Assembly: GCF_014266025.1 (NCBI RefSeq)
Contig: NZ_JACMYC010000016.1
Coordinates: 1-64,000 of the forward strand
Length of the DNA: 64,000 nucleotides
Source: Nocardioides deserti
GTDB taxonomy: Bacteria; Actinomycetota; Actinomycetes; Propionibacteriales; Nocardioidaceae
Direction: 5' to 3'
Shown: positions 16,361-23,368 of the stretch, in pieces
Layout of the letters: every line of letters starts with the position of its first letter
Position numbering within the stretch: position 1 is the stretch's first letter
Notes under the pieces: generated by a model
The model's input: only the letters and a program-made list of their open reading frames with translations
What the model was told of the DNA's origin: nothing
Database searches by the model: none
Program-made: the position numbers and the translations under genes

Positions 16361-16909
16361 GTGGAGACGATCGAGCTGGTCGTGGGGCGCATCGGCAAGC
16401 CGCACGGCCTCCGCGGCGAGGTCACGGTCGACGTGCGGACCGACGAGCCGGAGCGGCGGTACGCCGTGGGCTCGCGGCTGCGCGCCGAGCCGCCGCAGGG
16501 CTCCGCGTCGCCGCTGCGGGCGCTGACGGTCGCGAGCTCGCGCTGGCACCAGACCACGCTGCTGGTCGCGTTCGAGGAGATCGGTGACCGCAACGCCGCG
16601 GAGGCGGCACGCGGCATCGTGCTCCACGCGACCGTCCCGGTCGACGAGACCCCGGCCGACCCCGACGAGTACTACGACCACCAGCTGGTCGGCCTGGCGG
16701 CGTACGACCTCGAGGGGGCGGAGCTCGGCACCGTCACCGGGCTCGTCCACGGCGGCGCGCAGGACCTGCTGGCGATCCGCACGCCGGACGGTCGCGACAC
16801 GCTGGTGCCGTTCGTCAAGGCGCTCGTGCCCGAGGTCGACCTCGAGGCGGGCCGCGTCGTCGTCGCCGACCGGCCCGGACTGGTCACGCCGCTGCCCGAG
16901 GACGCGTGA
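16361..16909 (+). CDS. rimM: Ribosome maturation factor RimM
   Basis: 16S rRNA-processing factor that binds S19 during 30S assembly. N-terminal RimM barrel (VVGRIGKPHGLRGEVTV, residues 6-22) and C-terminal PRC barrel (DEYYDHQLVGLAAYD, then LVPFVKALVPEVDLEAGRV). 182 residues, normal. The GTG at 16361 is fixed by GAGGAG about 7 nt upstream; the longer frame upstream is a shadow. Ends 7 nt before trmD. Confidence 0.95.
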   Translation: METIELVVGRIGKPHGLRGEVTVDVRTDEPERRYAVGSRLRAEPPQGSASPLRALTVASSRWHQTTLLVAFEEIGDRNAAEAARGIVLHATVPVDETPADPDEYYDHQLVGLAAYDLEGAELGTVTGLVHGGAQDLLAIRTPDGRDTLVPFVKALVPEVDLEAGRVVVADRPGLVTPLPEDA

Positions 16910-16916
16910 GCCGGCC

Positions 16917-18083
16917 GTGCGGCTGGACTACCTGACGATCTTCCCCGACTACCTCGCGCCGCTGCAGCTGTCGCTGCCCGGCAAGGCGGTGGCCTCGGGA
17001 CTGCTCGACGTGCACGTGCACGACCTGCGGCAGTGGACGCACGACCGGCACCGCACGGTCGACGACACGCCGTACGGCGGCGGCGCCGGGATGGTGCTGA
17101 AGCCCGAGCCGTTCGGCGAGGCCTTCGACGACCTGTTCGCCGGGGGAGGCCTCGAGGGAGCGACGGTCGTGGTGACGACGCCGTCGGGGGAGCCGTTCAC
17201 CCAGGAGCTCGCGCGCGAGCTAGCCACGCGCGAGCGGCTGGTCTTCGCGTGCGGGCGCTACGAGGGCATCGACCAGCGCGTGCTCGACCACGCGCGCACG
17301 CTGATCGAGGTCCGGGAGGTGTCGATCGGCGACTACGTCCTCAACGGGGGAGAGGTCGCGGCGCTCGCCATCACCGAGGCGGTCGTGCGGCTGCTGCCGG
17401 GCTTCATGGGCAACGCCGCCTCCCTCGTCGAGGAGTCGCACGAGGGTGGCCTGCTCGAGCACCCCGTCTACACCAAGCCCGCGTCCTGGCGCGGCCACGA
17501 CGTCCCGCCGGTGCTGCTCTCCGGCGACCACGGCGCGATCGCGGCCTGGCGCCACGAGCAGGCGGTACGCCGCACGGCCGAGCGCCGCCCCGACCTCGCC
17601 CACCCCTCGCAGGTGCTGGACGGGGTCGAGGTGCGGCTCGCGCAGCCGGCCGACGCGCCCGAGCTGTTCGTGCTCCAGCGCGCCAGCTGGGTCTCCGAGC
17701 AGCACGACAACCCCGGGCTGCGGGTCCCCGCGCTGCACGAGACCTACGACGAGCTCGTCGACTGGCTGGCCCGCGACCACGTGCTCGTCGCGCGGGCCGG
17801 CGGGCGGCTCGTCGGCGCGGTGCGCGGGTCGCTGGCCGACGACGGCACCACGTGGCACGTCGGGCGGCTGATGGTCGCGCCCGACCTCGGCGGCCGCGGG
17901 CTCGGCCGGCGGTTGCTGGAGGCGGCCGAGGCTGCGGCGCCGGCCGGCGTGGCGGCGTACGAGCTGTTCACCGGGGCGGGCAGCGCGCGCAACCAGCGGA
18001 TCTACAAGAAGGCCGGCTACCGGCACGCCGGAGAGCTCGAGCCCGGCGTCGTACGGATGGTCAAGCGGGCCGGACGGCGCTGA
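16917..18083 (+). CDS. trmD: tRNA (guanine-N1)-methyltransferase TrmD fused to a GNAT acetyltransferase domain
   Basis: Residues 1-234 are a full TrmD (SPOUT fold, makes m1G37 in tRNA): LTIFPDY, DTPYGGGAGMVL, CGRYEGIDQRV, and the trefoil-knot loop SIGDYVLNGGEVA are intact. Residues 235-388 form a separate GNAT N-acetyltransferase: VEVRLAQPADAPEL opens it, LMVAPDLGGRGLGRRLLEAAE is the acetyl-CoA loop, and NQRIYKKAGYRHAGE the C-terminal strand. The join is continuous, with no stop or frameshift. Most TrmD proteins end at about 230-255 residues. The GNAT substrate is unknown. Confidence 0.94.
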   Translation: MRLDYLTIFPDYLAPLQLSLPGKAVASGLLDVHVHDLRQWTHDRHRTVDDTPYGGGAGMVLKPEPFGEAFDDLFAGGGLEGATVVVTTPSGEPFTQELARELATRERLVFACGRYEGIDQRVLDHARTLIEVREVSIGDYVLNGGEVAALAITEAVVRLLPGFMGNAASLVEESHEGGLLEHPVYTKPASWRGHDVPPVLLSGDHGAIAAWRHEQAVRRTAERRPDLAHPSQVLDGVEVRLAQPADAPELFVLQRASWVSEQHDNPGLRVPALHETYDELVDWLARDHVLVARAGGRLVGAVRGSLADDGTTWHVGRLMVAPDLGGRGLGRRLLEAAEAAAPAGVAAYELFTGAGSARNQRIYKKAGYRHAGELEPGVVRMVKRAGRR

Positions 18084-18099
18084 ACGGTCCCGGGAAGAT

Positions 18100-18129
18100 T
18101 TCTGGCCGCTGAGCCCGCTGTGGCAGACT
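18100..18129 (+). promoter_or_regulatory. rplS promoter (-35 TTCTGG, -10 CAGACT) with long leader
   Basis: TTCTGG (18100-18105), 18-bp spacer, CAGACT (18124-18129), starting 17 bp after the trmD stop. It leaves a leader of about 160 nt before rplS that could hold an autoregulatory structure; a CTCCG/CGGAG pairing is visible near 18160-18180. Confidence 0.5.
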
Positions 18130-18297
18130 GACCCACCGGCCCAGTCGGCCGAAGGACCGCTCCGAGGAACGCACGGAGGGTCTGCGTCGGGCTCCTGCCA
18201 CAGGGGGAGTCCTGCGCCGCCGGCCACCAGCACTGTGCCACCCGCACCGTACCTTTCGATCACCGCGGCTGACCTGTGGCACTCGCGAGGAGCAGTC

Positions 18298-18651
18298 ATG
18301 ACCAACAACCTGGTGGCCGAGATCGGCAACAGCCTCAAGCGCGACGACGTCCCGGCGTTCCGCGCCGGCGACACCGTCAAGGTCCACGTCAAGGTCGTCG
18401 AGGGCAACCGGTCCCGCGTCCAGATCTTCCAGGGCGTCGTCATCCGCGTCCAGGGCGCCGGCATCGGCCGCACCTTCACCGTCCGCAAGGTCTCCTTCGG
18501 CGTCGGCGTCGAGCGCACCTTCCCGCTCAACAGCCCGATCTTCGAGCAGATCGAGGTCGTCACCCGCGGTGACGTCCGCCGGGCGAAGCTGTACTACCTG
18601 CGCAACCTCCGCGGCAAGGCCGCCAAGATCAAGGAGCGCCGCGACTCCTGA
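18298..18651 (+). CDS. rplS: 50S ribosomal protein L19
   Basis: L19, 117 aa, located at the 30S-50S interface. Conserved blocks FRAGDTVKVHVKVVEGNRSRVQ, split by the KVVEGN core, IFQGVVI, GVGVERTFPLNSP and LYYLRNLRGKAAKIKER. ATG 18298 follows GAGGAG at 7 nt; an in-frame start at 18235 would add 21 foreign residues. Confidence 0.97.
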   Translation: MTNNLVAEIGNSLKRDDVPAFRAGDTVKVHVKVVEGNRSRVQIFQGVVIRVQGAGIGRTFTVRKVSFGVGVERTFPLNSPIFEQIEVVTRGDVRRAKLYYLRNLRGKAAKIKERRDS

Positions 18652-18663
18652 GCGCTGACCAGA

Positions 18664-18693
18664 TTCTGGGGCAGGACACCTCCTCCCTAGACT
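18664..18693 (+). promoter_or_regulatory. lepB promoter (-35 TTCTGG, -10 TAGACT), leaderless
   Basis: TTCTGG (18664-18669), 18-bp spacer, TAGACT (18688-18693), ending 6 nt before the GTG of lepB, so transcription should begin at or next to the start codon. Confidence 0.5.
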
Positions 18694-18699
18694 CTGCGC

Positions 18700-19524
18700 G
18701 TGACCACCGAAGACCGCGACCTCGATCCCGCCGACGACACCGTCGGCACACCGGACGGGTCGCGGTCTTCGTCGTCTCCGGTCGCCTCCGGGGGCGTCGA
18801 GGACGACGGGAAGAAGAAGCGCAAGCACCTGCCGGTGTGGCAGGAGACGATCCTGCTGCTCGGCATCGCGCTCGTCCTGGCGGTGGTCATCAAGGCGCTG
18901 TTCGTCCAGGCGTTCTACATCCCCTCGGAGTCGATGGAGCCCGGGCTCGTCAAGGACGACCGGATCCTCGTGCAGAAGGTCTCCTACTGGTTCGGCGGCG
19001 AGCCGCAGCGCGGTGACGTCGTGGTCTTCGAGGACCCGGGCAGCTGGCTCAGCAGCGCCGAGCAGGGGGAGCCGTCGAACGGCCTCACCTCGCTGATGGC
19101 CAAGATCGGGCTCTACCCGACCGGTGGCCACCTCGTGAAGCGCGTCGTCGGCGTCGCCGGCGACACCATCACCTGCTGCGACAAGCAGGGTCGGATCTCG
19201 GTCAACGGCAAGGCGTTGAACGAGGAGGCCTACGTCAAGCAGGAGAAGGGCATCGACTGCCGCGGGCCGATGACCGGCAACTGCAGCTGGTCGGCCGGGC
19301 CGGTGCCCGAGGGGCAGCTGTTCGTCATGGGCGACAACCGCGGGCACTCCGCGGACTCCAGCGCCCACCTCTGCCTGCCCGAGCAGGAGACCGACTGCAC
19401 CAAGAACCCCTACGTGCCCGTCGACTCCGTCGTCGGCAAGGTGTTCGTGCTGCTCTGGCCGACCGACCGATTCGACTGGGTGGGGCGTCCCGACGCGTTC
19501 GCGGACGTGCCCGACCCGTCCTGA
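18700..19524 (+). CDS. lepB: Signal peptidase I
   Basis: Membrane-anchored serine protease (274 aa) that removes Sec and Tat signal peptides. A charged cytoplasmic N-tail (to about 43) precedes one membrane helix (49-70). The nucleophile is Ser78 in YIPSESMEPG and the general base Lys147 in GHLVKRVVG; box E is VMGDNRGHSADSS. Cys pairs in the insertion (TCCDKQ, DCRGP) are outside the catalytic core. GTG start directly after a TAGACT -10. Confidence 0.96.
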   Translation: MTTEDRDLDPADDTVGTPDGSRSSSSPVASGGVEDDGKKKRKHLPVWQETILLLGIALVLAVVIKALFVQAFYIPSESMEPGLVKDDRILVQKVSYWFGGEPQRGDVVVFEDPGSWLSSAEQGEPSNGLTSLMAKIGLYPTGGHLVKRVVGVAGDTITCCDKQGRISVNGKALNEEAYVKQEKGIDCRGPMTGNCSWSAGPVPEGQLFVMGDNRGHSADSSAHLCLPEQETDCTKNPYVPVDSVVGKVFVLLWPTDRFDWVGRPDAFADVPDPS

Positions 19525-19538
19525 CCTCCCGGGAACCC

Positions 19539-20273
19539 GTGTCCGTCCTCCCACGTGGCTCGACCGTCCGGCGTGACGCCGGGATCTACGGCTACGAGCG
19601 CGCCCTCCGCCGCCACGGCATCGAGCCGATCGCCGGCGTCGACGAGGCCGGCCGCGGCGCCTGCGCCGGCCCGCTGGTCGCCGGCGCCTGCATCCTGCCG
19701 TCCGGCAAGTCCGGGATCGTCCCCGGTCTCGCCGACAGCAAGCTGCTGACCGAGAAGGCCCGCGAGCGCTGCTACGACCAGGTGGTACGCCGCGCCGTCG
19801 CCTGGTCGGTCGTCGTCGTCCCGCACGACGAGTGCGACCGGCTCGGCATGCACGTCGCGAACGTCGAGGCGCTGCGCCGGGCCGTCGCCCTGCTCGACGT
19901 CCCACCCGCCTACGTGCTGACCGACGGGTTCCCCGTGGACGGCCTGGGCGTGCCCGGGCTCGCGGTCTGGAAGGGGGACCGGGTCGCCGCCTGCATCGCC
20001 GCGGCCTCGGTGCTCGCGAAGGTCACCCGCGACCGCATCATGCGCGAGATGGACGCCGACTGGCCGGCGTACGACTTCAAGACGCACAAGGGCTACATCA
20101 CCGACACCCACGCCGCCGCCCTGCTCCAGCACGGGCCCTCGCCGGTGCACCGGATGCGCTTCGTCAACGTCCGCCGGGCGGCCGGTCTCGAGCCCGCGGC
20201 CGACGTGCACAATGAGGTCGCGGACGTCGCCGAGGCCGTCGAGGACGCCGCCGCCCTGGAGGGGATGTCATGA
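19539..20273 (+). CDS. rnhB: Ribonuclease HII
   Basis: Cleaves the RNA strand of RNA/DNA hybrids and excises misincorporated ribonucleotides. The acidic active site begins at GVDEAGRGACAGP (Asp35, Glu36), continues with LTDGFPVDG, and the family's KVTRDRIM and THKGYITDTHAAAL blocks are present. 244 residues, with a short extra acidic tail. GTG start 15 nt after lepB; its stop overlaps the next gene (ATGA). Confidence 0.96.
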   Translation: MSVLPRGSTVRRDAGIYGYERALRRHGIEPIAGVDEAGRGACAGPLVAGACILPSGKSGIVPGLADSKLLTEKARERCYDQVVRRAVAWSVVVVPHDECDRLGMHVANVEALRRAVALLDVPPAYVLTDGFPVDGLGVPGLAVWKGDRVAACIAAASVLAKVTRDRIMREMDADWPAYDFKTHKGYITDTHAAALLQHGPSPVHRMRFVNVRRAAGLEPAADVHNEVADVAEAVEDAAALEGMS

Positions 20274-20578
20274 GCGCGGAGGACCTCGAGAAGTACGAGG
20301 CCGAGATGGAGCTGACGCTCTACCGGGAGTACCGCGACGTCGTCGGCATCTTCAAGTACGTCGTCGAGACCGACCGCCGCTTCTACCTGTGCAACCAGGT
20401 CGACGTGAAGGCCCGCACCGAGGCCGGCGACGTCTTCTTCGAGGTCTCCATGTCCGACGCGTGGGTCTGGGACATGTACCGTCCCGCCCGCTTCGCCAAG
20501 AACGTCAAGGTGCTCACGTTCAAGGACGTGAACGTCGAGGAGCTCCAACCTTCGGACATCGATCCGCCGAAGACATAG
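20270..20578 (+). CDS. DUF2469 family protein
   Basis: A 102-residue protein almost always encoded directly after rnhB in Actinobacteria; function unknown. Recognised from SAEDLEKYEAEMELTLYREY (N-terminus) and FFEVSMSDAWVWDMYRPARF. Its start overlaps the rnhB stop as ATGA. A short hairpin overlaps its stop codon. Confidence 0.93.
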   Translation: MSAEDLEKYEAEMELTLYREYRDVVGIFKYVVETDRRFYLCNQVDVKARTEAGDVFFEVSMSDAWVWDMYRPARFAKNVKVLTFKDVNVEELQPSDIDPPKT

Positions 20579-20594
20579 CCCGAACGGGCTATTT
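20575..20594 (+). terminator. Short Rho-independent-like terminator after DUF2469
   Basis: ATAGCCC (20575-20581) pairs with GGGCTAT (20586-20592) around a GAAC loop, followed by TTT. It overlaps the stop codon TAG. This is the only hairpin in the window with a T-run, and it marks the edge of the lower-GC Tad-like region. Confidence 0.55.
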
Positions 20595-20647
20595 CGCCCC
20601 ACAACGCTAAGCATCGGTCCTATGGTCGTCCGCGGGGGAGGACGGTC

Positions 20648-21169
20648 GTGGGGGCCGTCGCCGACGAGCGTGTTCAGGGGTGGGTCGTGGCTGGTCGCAG
20701 GACGCTCGCGCGGCGTGGCGACCGTGGTGCGGCCGCTGTGGAGTTCGCGCTCGTGGTCACTCCGCTGCTGATCATCGTCTTCGGCATCATCAGCTACGGC
20801 TACATGCTCAGTTTCCGCCAGGCCATCAGTCAGGCTGCTGCCGAAGGCGCCCGGGCCGGTGCCGTGCTCGTCTATCCCGACGCGGGTGACGTGGAGGATG
20901 CCGCAGTAGCGCGGATGAACGAGGCGCTTAGTAGTTACGGCGTCACCTGCAGCGGCGTCGCGCCGGATTCCGCCCTCACCCGTGACGGGGCGCCTGCGGG
21001 TACCTGCTCCATCGAGGTCGACGCGTGTGCGGGCGACTCAAGCAAGCAGTGCATCACTGCGACAGTCGCCTACGAGTACCGTGACCACTCGCTCCTGCCA
21101 ACGGTGCCCGGCATGGGTGTCGTTCTGCCCGAGACGCTTAGGTACAGCGCGGTGGCAGAGGTCAGTTGA
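20648..21169 (+). CDS. TadE-like pilus assembly/secreted protein (pair 1)
   Basis: A 173-residue protein with the TadE N-terminal signature: RGAAAVEFALVVTPLLIIVFGIIS, written here in part, where the Glu at +5 of the hydrophobic stretch is the pseudopilin-type residue, and then the AISQAAAEGARAGAV helix. The rest (from about residue 75) is extracytoplasmic with four Cys. GTG start after GGGGGAGG (20633-20640); a TATGGT (20621-20626) may be the -10. Codon use and GC are lower than in neighbouring genes. Its stop shares one base with the next ATG. Confidence 0.8.
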   Translation: MGAVADERVQGWVVAGRRTLARRGDRGAAAVEFALVVTPLLIIVFGIISYGYMLSFRQAISQAAAEGARAGAVLVYPDAGDVEDAAVARMNEALSSYGVTCSGVAPDSALTRDGAPAGTCSIEVDACAGDSSKQCITATVAYEYRDHSLLPTVPGMGVVLPETLRYSAVAEVS

Positions 21170-22752
21170 TGGCGCGAGCAGACGAACGTGGTGCGATCGC
21201 GCCGATGGTCGCCGTCCTGAGCGTTGTGCTTCTCATCTTTGCGGCTTTCGCTGTGGACCTGGGCATGCAACGGGTTGCGCGCCGGGACATGCAAGCGTTG
21301 GCAGATCTGGTGGCGCTGGACCTAGCCCGCCAGCTGGACGGCCGGAGGTTGAGCGAGATCAACGCGCAGACCCCCAGCCTGCAAGCCCTCGCAAACAGAA
21401 CGCTAGCGCGCAACGGAGACACGGTGGGCTCGGCTCCGGTCGTGGGAGACATCAAACTGGGCCACCTCGTCGACGGACAGTTCGTTCAGCAGGCGAACCC
21501 GGATTCGATCCCCACGGCGGTCGAAGTGTCCGCCGCGACGGAGGTGAACTTCGCCTTTGTCTCTGGTTCCGGAGGGACCAGCCGGTCCGCAGTTGCCGAA
21601 TCCGTCGCGGGTGCGTGTTTCAGCATTGGTTCGTACGCGGCCCGCCTGAAGGCGGGGGAGTCCCCACTGTTGGGACCCCTGCTCGGTTCCATCGCCACCC
21701 AGCTCGAGCTCGATGTCCTCGACTACGACAAACTCGCGGACGCTCACGTGACCCTTGCCGGGCTCCTGAGCTCGACCCTCGGCGTCGGTACCTTCGAAGA
21801 ACTCCTCGAAGGTGACCAAGCGGTCCAACTGGGGAACTTCTACCTAGCAGTGCTGAATGTCCTCAAGAAGGAATCACCGACCAGCGCGGCGGTAGGAGTC
21901 CTGGAGTCACTGCAGGCCGAGGTCGGAGCGCTCAACCTGTGGGTACCTGTCGCCGATCTTTTGAGGGTCGGAACTGGTGGCGCTGCAGGACTGGATGCAA
22001 CGCTGAACGTCTTCGACCTCCTGACCGCCGCTGCGTTCGCTGCGAACGGCGAGACTGCTCTATCGCTCTCCGAGCTCGGTATCGACCTTGGTCCGATCCT
22101 GGACGTGGACGTCTCCGCGCATGTGACACAGAGGCCGCTGATGGGGTGCGGGAAGAAGGGTGCCACACAGGCAGAGACATCGCAGGTCTCGCTGGATCTC
22201 GACGCTAGTGCGCTCGACATCGACCTGGGTTTCCTGATGTCGACGGAGCTCTCGCTCTCCGGCCAGGTCAAGCTCGCTATCGCTACGGGCAGCCTGTCGG
22301 ATGTTCGTTGCGACCCGAAGGGCATCACCGTCGACGTCGAAGGCGGTTTGCTCGAAGTCGATCTCGAGCTCGAAGTCGTGGTTCGCACTGCCGGTATCAA
22401 GGTCTTGGCTGGCCCAGTGCGATTCACGGGAACCCCACCCGACTTGGGTGAGGCCGTCGTGGAAATCGTCGACGACGATTACAGCCGACCTGCGCATGTC
22501 GGCGCTGGCTCCAGCGGTTTGCCATGGCTCGAGCCCGACACGTCAGCTCTCAAGCTGCTCTACCTGCCGATCGGCAAGGGACTGTCCTGGGTTCTCGACC
22601 CACTCGTCGAGGTCGTCGTCAACCCTCTGCTGCAGGGGCTGGACGCTGCACTTCTCCGTCCGCTGTCGCAGTCGCTCGGTCTTTCTCTCTCGGGTGCCGA
22701 CGTGTACGCACGCCCGACGCCGGCCTGTGGGTTCCCCGTCCTGCGCGGATGA
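21169..22752 (+). CDS. TadG-like membrane-anchored protein (pair 1)
   Basis: A 527-residue protein with a TadG-type start, DERGAIAPMVAVLSVVLLIF then AAFAVDLG, i.e. one N-terminal membrane helix followed by the VDxG motif; the large remainder is extracytoplasmic. It contains repeated Leu/Asp/Val segments (SQVSLDLDASALDIDLGFLM, DVEGGLLEVDLELEVVV) suggesting a beta-rich domain, with a Cys in CGKKG and CGFP. ATG 21169 is chosen over TTG 21166 (TGATG junction). GC is about 57% in the hand-counted stretch 21841-21900 (34 of 60). No Tad ATPase or platform gene is nearby. Confidence 0.75.
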   Translation: MARADERGAIAPMVAVLSVVLLIFAAFAVDLGMQRVARRDMQALADLVALDLARQLDGRRLSEINAQTPSLQALANRTLARNGDTVGSAPVVGDIKLGHLVDGQFVQQANPDSIPTAVEVSAATEVNFAFVSGSGGTSRSAVAESVAGACFSIGSYAARLKAGESPLLGPLLGSIATQLELDVLDYDKLADAHVTLAGLLSSTLGVGTFEELLEGDQAVQLGNFYLAVLNVLKKESPTSAAVGVLESLQAEVGALNLWVPVADLLRVGTGGAAGLDATLNVFDLLTAAAFAANGETALSLSELGIDLGPILDVDVSAHVTQRPLMGCGKKGATQAETSQVSLDLDASALDIDLGFLMSTELSLSGQVKLAIATGSLSDVRCDPKGITVDVEGGLLEVDLELEVVVRTAGIKVLAGPVRFTGTPPDLGEAVVEIVDDDYSRPAHVGAGSSGLPWLEPDTSALKLLYLPIGKGLSWVLDPLVEVVVNPLLQGLDAALLRPLSQSLGLSLSGADVYARPTPACGFPVLRG

Positions 22753-22909
22753 GCAGGCGTGGCTCCACCCGCGTCGTCGGTCCCTGCCGCCACGAGGGGC
22801 CGACCGGTCAGACCTGGTAGTCCCGTCGGGCTATCGAAGCCGAAATCGCAGGTAAAGATCCATACGCTCCTCTCCTCAGACCATCGGGGGTCGCAGGAGG
22901 GAGCACGGG

Positions 22910-23368
22910 TTGACCGGCCGTCGGCACAGGGAGCGCCGCGGCAAGGAGGGGGGAGCGGCCGCAGTCGAGTTCGCGCTCGTCCTGCCGCTCTTGCTGCTGC
23001 TCGTCTTCGGGATCATCCAGTACGGGTTGTACTTCTGGGCGCTGCAGGGTGGCGCCGACGCCGCACGGCATGCCGCACGGGTGTCTGCCGTCGGTGGTTC
23101 GATCACCTGTGCGCACCTGGCAAGCGAGGTCGGCCCGAAGTTGGACGGGTTCTCCAGCGGCGCTCCGACCATCGAGCGCTCCTACCTGGATGCGGAGGGG
23201 AACACCGCTGCTGCGGTGGAGGTGGGTGACCGGGTCGAGATCAGTGTGACGTTCCCCAGCATCGACCTGAACCTGCCGTTCGTGCCCTTCGTCAACGGCG
23301 GCTTGGTCGAGCAGACGGTCCAAGCGCGTGTCGACCATGTCCCGTCCGTCCCGGAGGCGTGCTCGTGA
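22910..23368 (+). CDS. TadE-like protein (pair 2)
   Basis: A 152-residue TadE-family protein: a basic N-tail, then KEGGAAAVEFALVLPLLLLL with the conserved Glu, then FGIIQYGLYFW and the ADAARHAARVSAV helix. The extracytoplasmic part has two Cys. TTG start with AGGAGGG (22896-22902) 7 nt upstream; there is no other start in the right place. Overlaps the next gene by four bases. A second, more GC-rich copy of the TadE/TadG arrangement just upstream. Confidence 0.82.
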   Translation: MTGRRHRERRGKEGGAAAVEFALVLPLLLLLVFGIIQYGLYFWALQGGADAARHAARVSAVGGSITCAHLASEVGPKLDGFSSGAPTIERSYLDAEGNTAAAVEVGDRVEISVTFPSIDLNLPFVPFVNGGLVEQTVQARVDHVPSVPEACS

